Assembly (NCBI RefSeq): GCF_002727065.1
Contig: NZ_PDVP01000003.1
Coordinates: 310,001-374,000 of the forward strand
DNA length: 64,000 bases
Reading direction: 5' to 3'
DNA from: Zhengella mangrovi
Lineage (GTDB): Bacteria; Pseudomonadota; Alphaproteobacteria; Rhizobiales; Rhizobiaceae
Position 1 is the first letter of the stretch. Each line of letters begins with the position of its first letter. A program made the position numbers and the translations under genes. Below are positions 21,301 through 28,826 of this stretch, one piece after another. The notes beneath the pieces are model-generated. The model saw only the letters and a program-made list of their open reading frames with translations, made no database searches and was not told where the DNA came from.

Positions 21301-21354
21301 AAAACAACAGGATAGAGCATTGAAGCGATTCAGCGAAAAGCGGACGATCTCTAG
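21301..21354. repeat. 54-bp dispersed intergenic repeat, copy A
   Basis: AAAACAAC...GCATTG..GCGATTCAGCGAAA.GCG...CTAG. It matches 46471-46524 at 42 of 54 positions. The CTA of the CTAG end is the TAG stop of the FadL-type gene. Similar CTAG-ended units are common in Hyphomicrobiales intergenic DNA. Confidence 0.6.
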
Positions 21355-22499
21355 AACGGAACACGCCCCGACAGATAGACGCTGTAGGTCAGGTCCGTGC
21401 CGACCGTGGCGTTGTACCCGGCCCCTCGGAACACGGACTGGCTTCCCGCCGTCAGCAGGCTGATGCTGGCCCCCGCGGTGATCTCGCCGCCATTGTCGAA
21501 ACGAAGGCTGCCGCCAAGTCCGGCCGTCCATGTATCGGTCTGGATGTCGGCCCCGGTTCCCACGCCGCGATCCCAGCTTACCACGGCCGTTCCGATCAGC
21601 CTTTCGGAAAACAGGTGACCGATCCCGGCGCTCACCGTCCACCCGTCCCGGTAGTTGAGCGTGAAGGTGCGCAACGGTCCCAGCCCGCTGTTGACCGTGA
21701 TGGACCGCAGAACGCTCCAGTCGGCCCACTTGACCGAACCGAAGGCAAACCATCCCGGCGCGATGCCGCTTTGCACCTTCAGTTCGATCGACTGCGGCAG
21801 CGTGTTGCCGACGGTGATCGGAATGGCCAGGCCGGGACCGGTCACCATGCCGATCGCATTGTGGGTCACCGCTGACCGGTAGAGCAGTTCGGCGCGCATG
21901 CCGTATTGCGGGATGTCGTAGGCCAGGCCGAGGCGGTAGCCAAGCGCCGAATTGTCGGTCGCGGACGTCATCGCGACGACGCCCGGCGCGATCAGCTGGT
22001 CCTGGGAAAAGCTGAACTGCTCGATGAAAACGCCGCCGAGGAAGTGCAGCCGGCCGGGTCCCGCCGCCATGCGCAGGGCACAGGTCAGCCCGTATTCATG
22101 GGTCCGGAAACCCTGCGAAACCGAACCGTCGGGCGCCGATCCGGCCAGGAACCCCGAATAGTCCGATGCGGCGCCGAACGGCTGCGTATAGGTGGCGGCA
22201 CAGGCCGTGTGATCGCCAAGGCGCACGGCGGCGGCAACGGACGGCACGACGTAATCCCTGGAAAAGACGCCGGAGAATGCAGGTGCGGCCGGCACCAGCG
22301 GTCCCGGCCCGGGAAACGGGGTAATGGTGGCGAACTGGCGTTGTGGCGCGACGAACAGCAACTGGCTGCTCACCGAAAACGGCGCATCGTCGTAGAGCAC
22401 CGAGAGATCGGCCGTTCCTCCCCGGTCGAATCCCCCTGCCCTGGCCAACGTGGCAAGAAACACGATTGAAATGCCAAGAAGCGATGCCCGGATATGCAA
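21351..22499 (-). CDS. FadL/OmpP1/TodX-family outer-membrane protein
   Basis: FadL-type proteins are 14-strand barrels that let hydrophobic compounds cross the outer membrane. The signal peptide (SLLGISIVFLATLARA) is followed by GGFDRGGTADLSVLYDD, typical of the alphaproteobacterial branch. The body is alternating beta-strands, and the protein ends in Phe (SGRVPF), the outer-membrane assembly signal. No ATG lies near the signal peptide. I chose a TTG at 22497-22499 (382 residues) because the next ATG upstream (22643) would put 46 polar residues before the signal peptide and would lie upstream of a likely promoter. It is the gene before the giant protein on the same strand, with 222 bases between. 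Substrate is unknown. Confidence 0.75.
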   Translation of the reverse strand: MHIRASLLGISIVFLATLARAGGFDRGGTADLSVLYDDAPFSVSSQLLFVAPQRQFATITPFPGPGPLVPAAPAFSGVFSRDYVVPSVAAAVRLGDHTACAATYTQPFGAASDYSGFLAGSAPDGSVSQGFRTHEYGLTCALRMAAGPGRLHFLGGVFIEQFSFSQDQLIAPGVVAMTSATDNSALGYRLGLAYDIPQYGMRAELLYRSAVTHNAIGMVTGPGLAIPITVGNTLPQSIELKVQSGIAPGWFAFGSVKWADWSVLRSITVNSGLGPLRTFTLNYRDGWTVSAGIGHLFSERLIGTAVVSWDRGVGTGADIQTDTWTAGLGGSLRFDNGGEITAGASISLLTAGSQSVFRGAGYNATVGTDLTYSVYLSGRVPF

Positions 22500-22530
22500 G
22501 TCCCGATCCCCATCCGTCCCCGAAGATACT

Positions 22531-22562
22531 GTATAGTCCGCACCGCGGCAGCCAACAGTCAA
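22531..22562 (-). promoter_or_regulatory. candidate promoter of the FadL-type gene
   Basis: On the minus strand TTGACT (22557-22562) is followed after 18 bases by GACTATAC, near the alphaproteobacterial sigma-70 pattern. It lies 32 bases upstream of the proposed TTG start, which supports that start. Spacing and the -10 match are imperfect. Confidence 0.35.
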
Positions 22563-22686
22563 GCCTCCACAAGTTGCACCGGCGGTTTTGCCGGGCCAGC
22601 TTGTCGGCTGGCGCCGTTCGGAAGGTTTTTTCCCCTGTTTCAAGGGCGCAGGCGAGGTCCGGAAAGCGTGTGCTGAAGTGACGGGG

Positions 22687-23208
22687 TCACTGGCCGGGCC
22701 GGAATGCCTCCACCACGGCGGGATCGGTATCGATTCGCCCGGCGCCGATCAGGTCGAGGCAATAGGGAATGGCCGGGAAGACCGCATCGAGGCAGGTGCG
22801 GATGGAGGCCGGCTTTCCGGGAAGGTTCACGATCAGCGTCGTCCCGCGCACGCCGGCGGTCTGCCGCGACAGGATGGCGGTCGGCACCTCCTCCAGGCTC
22901 TTCTTGCGCATCAGCTCGCCAAAGCCCGGCAGTTCTTTTTCGATCACGTCCGCCATGGCTTCCGGCGTCTCGTCGCGCGGCGACGGGCCGGTGCCACCGG
23001 TGGTCAGCACGAGATCGGCGCGCTCGGTGCTGCAGAGCGCCAGCAGCGCCGAAGCGACGGAATCGCGTCCGTCCGGGATGATCCTGGTTTCGAACCCGTA
23101 AGGCGAGGTGATCGCCGCCTCCAGCCAGGCCGCGATCGCCGGCCCGCCCCTGTCCTCGTACTCGCCACGGCTGGCGCGGTCGGAAATCACGAGCGCAACG
23201 ATTTGCAT
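22687..23208 (-). CDS. mogA: molybdopterin adenylyltransferase (MogA/MoaB family)
   Basis: The enzyme adenylylates molybdopterin before molybdate insertion. The 173-residue product has the MoCF-binding fold with VISDRASRGEYEDRGGP near the N-terminus, the TTGGTGPSPRDETPEA loop (about residues 89-104) that binds the pterin, and a C-terminal NLPGKPASI motif. GGGAGG precedes the ATG (23206-23208). It lies 3 bases after moaA and is the last gene of the nitrate reductase operon, as in the Pseudomonas nar-moaA-moaB arrangement. Whether to name it mogA or moaB is uncertain because the two families are close. Confidence 0.82.
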   Translation of the reverse strand: MQIVALVISDRASRGEYEDRGGPAIAAWLEAAITSPYGFETRIIPDGRDSVASALLALCSTERADLVLTTGGTGPSPRDETPEAMADVIEKELPGFGELMRKKSLEEVPTAILSRQTAGVRGTTLIVNLPGKPASIRTCLDAVFPAIPYCLDLIGAGRIDTDPAVVEAFRPGQ

Positions 23209-23211
23209 GTC

Positions 23212-24252
23212 CTATCCTCCCAGGTGCGACATGGGCCGGGATAGCCCGCCAGAAACCGTCCCGTCAAAGCCAAAGCCATGCCCCCGGGGCTTGGCCGCCA
23301 CCGCGCCGAGAATGGCCTGCTCCAGTTGCTCGGGCCCCTCCCCGCCCCGCAGCGCGGCCCGCAGGTCGACTGCCCCGTCGTCGCCCATGCACGGAAACAG
23401 CTGCCCGGTACAGCTGACACGCATGCGGTTGCAGGAGGCGCAGAAGTTGCACGACAGCGGCGCGATGAAGCCGATCAGCCCGCCGGTTTCGCCAACGCGC
23501 ATGTAGCGTGCCGGTCCGCCGGTCTTCTTCGTCACCGGGGTCAGCGTGTAGCGCGCCCTGAGCCAGGCCTCGGCCTCCGTCAGCGGCAGGTGGTTGGCGC
23601 CGTAGTCGTCCAGTGCGCCGCCCAGCGGCATGGCCTCGATGAAGGTCAGGTCCATCCCGCGACCGTGGGCAAAGGCGATCAGGTCTGCCGCGTCGCGCTC
23701 GAACAGGCCCTTCTGGACCACGGCATTGAGCTTGACCGAAAGCCCTTCGGCCAGCGCGGCATCGACGCCGGAAAGCGCCCTGGCGAGGTCGCCCCAGCGC
23801 GTGACGGCGCGGTAGCGGTCCGGGTCCAGCGTGTCGAGCGAGACATTGACGCGTGTGACGCCGTTCTGCTTCAGCGCCGCCGCGTAGCGGGCCAGCAGCG
23901 TTCCGTTGGTGGTCAGCGTCACCTCGTCGAGGTCCCTTGCCTCCAAGTGCGGCTTCAACTGGGCCAACAGCGTCATGATGTTCTTGCGCACCAGCGGTTC
24001 GCCGCCGGTCAGGCGCAGCTTGCGGACACCCAGGCGCATGAAGGTCTCGGCCAGGCGGTAGGTTTCCTCCAGGCTCAGCACGTCCTTGCGCGGCAGGAAG
24101 GTCATGTGCTCCGACATGCAATAGGTGCAGCGCAGGTCGCAGCGGTCGGTCACCGACAGACGCAGGTAGGTGATGGCGCGGCCGAACGTGTCGGTGAGTG
24201 TCGGCTGGCTACGGGCAGGCGTGGTCAACGGGATGCTCCTGTCAGGCGTCAT
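23212..24252 (-). CDS. moaA: GTP 3',8-cyclase (molybdenum cofactor step 1)
   Basis: A radical-SAM enzyme that, with MoaC, makes cyclic pyranopterin monophosphate. It carries the N-terminal SAM cluster motif (CDLRCTYC), a GGEP motif (LTGGEPLVRK), the C-terminal second cluster (CNFCASCNRMR then a third Cys before TGQLFPC) and the essential C-terminal Gly-Gly (SHLGG). Start is ambiguous: ATG at 24250-24252 is given (346 residues), overlapping the end of the carbonic anhydrase gene, but a TTG at 24226-24228 has a much better ribosome site (AGGAG, 7 bases) and would give 338 residues. Its place in the nar operon matches the need for cofactor by NarG. Confidence 0.9.
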   Translation of the reverse strand: MTPDRSIPLTTPARSQPTLTDTFGRAITYLRLSVTDRCDLRCTYCMSEHMTFLPRKDVLSLEETYRLAETFMRLGVRKLRLTGGEPLVRKNIMTLLAQLKPHLEARDLDEVTLTTNGTLLARYAAALKQNGVTRVNVSLDTLDPDRYRAVTRWGDLARALSGVDAALAEGLSVKLNAVVQKGLFERDAADLIAFAHGRGMDLTFIEAMPLGGALDDYGANHLPLTEAEAWLRARYTLTPVTKKTGGPARYMRVGETGGLIGFIAPLSCNFCASCNRMRVSCTGQLFPCMGDDGAVDLRAALRGGEGPEQLEQAILGAVAAKPRGHGFGFDGTVSGGLSRPMSHLGG

Positions 24253-24892
24253 GGGCATGGGTCCCATGACAGTCGGCATGGGTGCAGCGTGTACCGGGTC
24301 CGGCCGCGGCGCGGTCGCAAGACAGGTCGCGCAGCAACCCGTCGTGAAGGCCGTAGACCCAGCCGTGAATGGCAAGCGTCCGCCCCTGCGCCCAGGCCGA
24401 CTGGATGATCGGCGTGCGCGCCAGGCTGTCCACCTGTGACCGGATGGAAAGTTCGCACAGCCGGTTGAGCCGTGCCTCGGGATCTTCTGTCCCGGCAAGC
24501 GCGCCGTCATGGAGGTCCGCCACGTCGCGGATCGGCTGCAGCCAGTGGTCGATGATGCCGTGGCGGCGACCGTCCATCGCCGCGCGGACACCGCCGCAGC
24601 CATGGTGGCCGCAGACGATGATGTGCTTCACCTCGAGGCTTTCGACCGCGAATTCCAGCACGGAGAGCAGGTTCAGGTCGCCGCGGTGGACGAGGTTCGC
24701 CACGTTGCGATGAACGAAGACCTCGCCGGGTTCAAGCCCGGTGATCACGTTGGCCGGCACCCGGCTGTCGGAACAGCCGATCCACAGGTAATCCGGCTTC
24801 TGCAGCTTCGACAGCCGGTCGAAATAGCCCGGGTCGTCGCGCTCGCGGCCCTCGGCCCATTGCCGGTTGTGCCTGAGAAGGTCACTGATCAT
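24242..24892 (-). CDS. beta-class carbonic anhydrase
   Basis: The enzyme interconverts CO2 and bicarbonate. The 216-residue cytoplasmic product has all beta-class zinc and catalytic residues: Cys40, Asp42 and Arg44 in WIGCSDSRVP, and His96 and Cys99 in CGHHGCGG. The C-terminus is longer than usual and rich in His/Cys (THADCHGTHAHDA), which could bind metal. It sits between the parvulin gene and moaA within the nar operon, with its stop overlapping the moaA start. That is not the usual content of a nar operon; supply of bicarbonate or pH control during denitrification is a guess. Confidence 0.92.
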   Translation of the reverse strand: MISDLLRHNRQWAEGRERDDPGYFDRLSKLQKPDYLWIGCSDSRVPANVITGLEPGEVFVHRNVANLVHRGDLNLLSVLEFAVESLEVKHIIVCGHHGCGGVRAAMDGRRHGIIDHWLQPIRDVADLHDGALAGTEDPEARLNRLCELSIRSQVDSLARTPIIQSAWAQGRTLAIHGWVYGLHDGLLRDLSCDRAAAGPGTRCTHADCHGTHAHDA

Positions 24893-24918
24893 GGGGTCCG
24901 CCCTGCTCCGTCCGGCTT

Positions 24919-25836
24919 TTATTGCACCAGCGGCGATTCCGCCCCGCCCATGTCGATGCCGGTAATGCGGGCCCGGCCTGCCAGGATGGCGACATATTGC
25001 GCCACGGCACGGGAAAAGGCCTGCGCCTCCAGCCAGTCGGCGATGCGCTCCCGCACCGCCTCGAAGGGCAGTTGACGCGCCTCCACCGCCCGGTCGAGGG
25101 CAATGACGTGGAACCCGAAGCGGGTGGCCACCGGTGCCCGGCTGATCTCGCCCGGCTCCATCCGCGCCAGCGCGGTTTCGAATTCGGGCACGGTCGATCC
25201 TGGCGAAAGCTGCCCGAGATTGCCGCCCTGCGCAGCCGATGAACAGGCCGAGACGGCTTGCGCCACCCTCGAGAAGCCGCCGGGATCGGCCTGCAGGCCA
25301 TTGCAGATGGCCTGGGCCTCGGTCCGGGCCGCTTCGCGCCGCACCGTGTCACCCTCCGGCGCGGCGATGAGAATATGCCGCGCCTCGTAGAGGGGCGCGC
25401 TGGTGAAGCGGTCCCGGTTGGCCTCGTAGAACCGCTGGCATTCCTCGTCACGGGCGCTGGGAACGGCGATCTCCCGTTCCGTGAGCGCGCGGATCGCGGC
25501 ATCCTCGAAGGTTTCCGTCTGGCCGTTCTCCGAGCGCATCTCGCACAGAAGGTCCTGGCGCCGCGCCTCATTCAGCAGGAGCTGGCGCACGACCAGCGCC
25601 TCGGCCGCCGCGCGCAGCGCCTCGCCCGGGTTGGCTGCCGGATGGTTCTGGGTCTCGCGCAGGATGGCGTCTTCCGGCACGGCCACGCCATCGACCGTGA
25701 TTTCCCGCATCACCGGGAGCGGCCTTGGCGGCACCCGGGTGTCGGGTTCCTTGTAGGTCGTGTAGCCGACGCCGTCCGCCGAAGGCCCGACAGGCGCACC
25801 GGCGGCGAGGCTCGGGTTGCGATAGATCGTCGCCAT
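24919..25836 (-). CDS. parvulin-type peptidyl-prolyl isomerase of the nar operon
   Basis: The 305-residue product has a NifM-like N-terminal helical part and a PpiC/rotamase domain at about residues 145-245 (EARHILIAAPEG, GGNLGQLSPGSTVPEFE, TRFGFHVIALD). Such proteins follow narI in Pseudomonas and several alphaproteobacteria and are thought to assist folding of a nitrate reductase subunit. No signal peptide is seen, so it should act in the cytoplasm. ATG at 25834-25836 is preferred over a GTG three codons upstream because GGGGAG lies 8 bases before it. It begins 5 bases after narI ends. Confidence 0.82.
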   Translation of the reverse strand: MATIYRNPSLAAGAPVGPSADGVGYTTYKEPDTRVPPRPLPVMREITVDGVAVPEDAILRETQNHPAANPGEALRAAAEALVVRQLLLNEARRQDLLCEMRSENGQTETFEDAAIRALTEREIAVPSARDEECQRFYEANRDRFTSAPLYEARHILIAAPEGDTVRREAARTEAQAICNGLQADPGGFSRVAQAVSACSSAAQGGNLGQLSPGSTVPEFETALARMEPGEISRAPVATRFGFHVIALDRAVEARQLPFEAVRERIADWLEAQAFSRAVAQYVAILAGRARITGIDMGGAESPLVQ

Positions 25837-25841
25837 GGCCC

Positions 25842-26564
25842 TCACTCCCCGGCCGGCAGCCGCACGGGGGCGGCGCGATGGTTGCGCTCACGAACCACCT
25901 GGTAGCCCGGGCGCCACAGGTAGCGCACCGGGGCCGACAGCATGTGCACCAGGCGGGTGAACGGGAACAGCAGCAGGATCGTCATGCCCAGCAACAGGTG
26001 GGCCTTGAAGATCGGCGACACGTGCGCCACGTGCGAGGCGGCATCGCCATGGAAGGTGAAGATCCCCTGCGCCCAGGACATGAAGCGCACCATTTCCTCG
26101 CCGTCCAGATGCTGCAGCGAGACCGGGATGGTGGACAGGCCGAGCGCCAGCTGGATCCACAGCAGGATGATGATGAGCGTGTCGCTGGTGCTGGAGTTGG
26201 ACCGCACCCGCGCATCGAACAGGCGGCGGTGGACGAGCAGGCTCGCGCCGGCGATGCCCATGACACCGGCAATGCCGCCGGCGATCACGGCGAGCAGCTG
26301 TTTCGCCTCGTGGCTGACGCCGAGCGCCTCGAAAACGGCGATGGGGGTGAGCAGGCCGACGAAATGGCCGGCGAAGATCACCAGCACGCCGACATGAAAG
26401 AGCACCGAGCCCCAGACGAGCTGTTTCCGGCGCAGAAGCTGGGAGGAGCCGGAGCGCCAGGAATACTGGTCGCGGTCATAGCGCAGCACCGTGCCGAGGA
26501 TCAGCACGACCAGCGCGACGTAGGGATAGATCCCGAAGAGAAGCGTGTTCACAAAGCCGGACAT
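25842..26564 (-). CDS. narI: respiratory nitrate reductase gamma subunit (cytochrome b)
   Basis: NarI anchors NarGH to the inner membrane and passes quinol electrons through two b hemes. The 240-residue product has five membrane spans; the heme-ligand histidines are visible in the second span (LFHVGVLVIFAGH) and the last part (FKAHLLLGMTILLLFPFTRLVH). ATG at 26562-26564 gives the normal NarI N-terminus (MSGFVNTLLFGIYPYVAL). It is 13 bases after narJ. Confidence 0.95.
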   Translation of the reverse strand: MSGFVNTLLFGIYPYVALVVLILGTVLRYDRDQYSWRSGSSQLLRRKQLVWGSVLFHVGVLVIFAGHFVGLLTPIAVFEALGVSHEAKQLLAVIAGGIAGVMGIAGASLLVHRRLFDARVRSNSSTSDTLIIILLWIQLALGLSTIPVSLQHLDGEEMVRFMSWAQGIFTFHGDAASHVAHVSPIFKAHLLLGMTILLLFPFTRLVHMLSAPVRYLWRPGYQVVRERNHRAAPVRLPAGE

Positions 26565-26577
26565 GACTGGCCTCCGC

Positions 26578-27291
26578 TCAAAGGGGGTTGGCCGGCGCGG
26601 CAGCGTCCGGCTTGCGGGTATGGGCGCGCATCTGGCGCTGCAGGCGGTCCGGGCCGCAGCTTCCCTCGCCGGCATTGCCGCCGAAGGTCACCGCTTCCTC
26701 TTCCCAGACGCGGTCGAGCGCCTCCAGGTCCGCCGGGTCGTGTTCCGGCGCACCGACCAGTTCGCCGACCAGGGCGGCATCGGGCTTGCCCGCGGCCAGT
26801 TCCTCCAGCACCGCGAAGGCATTGGCATAGACCGAGCCGCGCTTCTTCAGCCGCTCGCCCAGGGCAACGACGATATGCGCCACCTGCCCCAGCAGCTCCG
26901 CCGCCTCCGCCTGCGGCTTCACCGACAGGTATTCCAGGAAGACCGGCAGGTAGTCCGGCATTTCCCGGGCGTCGATCTCGAGCCCGTCGGCCTCGTACAT
27001 GGCCAGCAGGTCGACCATGGCCTGCCCCCGGTCGCGGCTCTCGCCGTGAACGTGCTCGAACAGGTGCAGCGACAGCGTGCGCGTCCGGTCGAACAGGTAG
27101 ACATAGCGCTCCTGGGCGTCGAAGAGGTCGAGGCCGGCGATATCGCTCGCCAGCATCTCGATGAGGCCCTTCTGCGCCTGGCTGATCCCGCCGAGGCCGG
27201 CCACCGCCTGCCGGATCTCCCGCATGGCCCCGGCCATCGCCTCGTCGGGGTAGGACAGCAGGATGGAGAGGATTTTCAGCGTCTCGTTCAT
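26578..27291 (-). CDS. narJ: nitrate reductase assembly chaperone
   Basis: NarJ is a TorD-family cytoplasmic chaperone that holds apo-NarGH until the cofactors are inserted. The 237-residue helical protein has the family N-terminus (LKILSILLSYPDE), the YVYLFDRTRTLSLHLFEHVHGESRDRG region split over about residues 60-86, and a PDYLPVFLEYLS motif. The start overlaps the narH stop (ATGA). Confidence 0.95.
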   Translation of the reverse strand: MNETLKILSILLSYPDEAMAGAMREIRQAVAGLGGISQAQKGLIEMLASDIAGLDLFDAQERYVYLFDRTRTLSLHLFEHVHGESRDRGQAMVDLLAMYEADGLEIDAREMPDYLPVFLEYLSVKPQAEAAELLGQVAHIVVALGERLKKRGSVYANAFAVLEELAAGKPDAALVGELVGAPEHDPADLEALDRVWEEEAVTFGGNAGEGSCGPDRLQRQMRAHTRKPDAAAPANPL

Positions 27292-28826
27292 CACACGCCC
27301 TCCGGATGACGGTGAACCGGCGTCTGCACCGTCCGGGTGCGCTTGGCGCCGAAAAGATCGGTCTCGCCGCCACCCGAGCAGCCGTTGCCGAAAGTGAAAC
27401 CGCAGGAGCCGCGCACGTCGTAGGCGTCCTCGGTGATCTCGCGATGCGAGGTCGGGATCACGAAGCGGTCCTCGTAATTGGCGATCGCCATGATCCGGTA
27501 CATGTCCTCGATCATGCCGCCCGTCAGCCCGACCTTCTCTGCAATTGCCTCGTCGGTGACGCCGTCGATGGACTTGGCCCGCATGTAGGCGCGCATGGCC
27601 AGCATGCGCTCCAGTGCCGAGACCACCGGCGCCTCCTTGCCGCCCGTCAGCAGGTTGGCGAGGTAGCGCACCGGGATCCGGAGAGACCGGACGTCCGGCA
27701 TGTCGCCGTCCAGTCCGATCTTTCCGGCTTCCGCCGCTGAAGTGAGGGGTGACAGCGGCGGAATGTACCAGACCATGGGAAGGGTCCGGTATTCCGGGTG
27801 AAGCGGGAACGCGACCTTCCATTCCATGGCCATCTTCCAGACCGGCGAATGGCGCGCGGCCTCCAGCCAGGCTTCGGGAATGCCGTCCTTGCGCGCCTGC
27901 TCGATGACGGCCGGATCGTTGGGATCCAGGAAGATCTTCAGCTGCTCCTCGTAGAGCTCGGTCTCGTCGGCCGCCGAGGCCGCCTCGCCGATGCGGTCGG
28001 CGTCATAGAGCACGACGCCGAGATAGCGGATGCGCCCCACGCAGGTTTCCGAGCAGACGGTCGGCTGGCCGGCCTCGATGCGCGGGTAGCAGAACACGCA
28101 TTTCTCCGATTTGCCCGAAGACCAGTTGTAATAGATCTTCTTGTAGGGGCAGCCGGACACGCACATGCGCCAGCCGCGGCACTTGTCCTGGTCGATCAGC
28201 ACGATGCCGTCGTCCTCGCGCTTGTAGATGGCGCCGGACGGGCAGGATGCGACGCAGGCCGGGTTCAGGCAGTGCTCGCAAAGCCGCGGCAGGTACATCA
28301 TGAAGGTGTTTTCGAACTCGCCGTAGATCTGTTTCTCGACGCCCTCGAAATTGGTGTCCTGCGACCGCTTGGAGAACTCCCCGCCGAGGATTTCCTCCCA
28401 GTTCGGGCCCCACTCGATCTTCTCCATCCGCTCGCCGGAAATCTGCGACCGCGGCCGTGCCGTCGGGAAGGTCTTGCTTTCGCGGGCCGTCTGCAGGTGG
28501 TCGTAGTCGAAGTCGAACGGCTCGTAGTAGTCGTCGATCTCCGGCAGGTCCGGGTTGGCGAAGAGCTTGGCCAGGATGCGCCACTTGGCGCCGCCCTTCG
28601 GCTCGATCTTGCCGTTCGCCTTGCGGGTCCAGCCGCCGTTCCAGCGCTTCTGGTTCTCCCAGTCCTTCGGGTAGCCGATACCGGGCTTGGTCTCGACGTT
28701 GTTGAACCAGGCGTATTCAACGCCCTCGCGGTTCGTCCAGACGTTCTTGCACGTCACCGAACAGGTGTGACAGCCGATGCATTTGTCGAGATTGAGCACC
28801 ATGCCGATTTGAGCGCGGATCTTCAT
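27291..28826 (-). CDS. narH: respiratory nitrate reductase beta subunit
   Basis: NarH carries one 3Fe-4S and three 4Fe-4S clusters between NarI and NarG on the cytoplasmic side. The 511-residue product shows the four Cys groups: CIGCHTCSVTC near the N-terminus; CEHCLNPACVASC; CRGWRMCVSGCPYKK, where Trp replaces a Cys as in the 3Fe-4S site; and CVFCYPRIEAGQPTVCSETC. Length and motif order are those of E. coli NarH. The start overlaps narG by ATGA. Confidence 0.97.
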   Translation of the reverse strand: MKIRAQIGMVLNLDKCIGCHTCSVTCKNVWTNREGVEYAWFNNVETKPGIGYPKDWENQKRWNGGWTRKANGKIEPKGGAKWRILAKLFANPDLPEIDDYYEPFDFDYDHLQTARESKTFPTARPRSQISGERMEKIEWGPNWEEILGGEFSKRSQDTNFEGVEKQIYGEFENTFMMYLPRLCEHCLNPACVASCPSGAIYKREDDGIVLIDQDKCRGWRMCVSGCPYKKIYYNWSSGKSEKCVFCYPRIEAGQPTVCSETCVGRIRYLGVVLYDADRIGEAASAADETELYEEQLKIFLDPNDPAVIEQARKDGIPEAWLEAARHSPVWKMAMEWKVAFPLHPEYRTLPMVWYIPPLSPLTSAAEAGKIGLDGDMPDVRSLRIPVRYLANLLTGGKEAPVVSALERMLAMRAYMRAKSIDGVTDEAIAEKVGLTGGMIEDMYRIMAIANYEDRFVIPTSHREITEDAYDVRGSCGFTFGNGCSGGGETDLFGAKRTRTVQTPVHRHPEGV

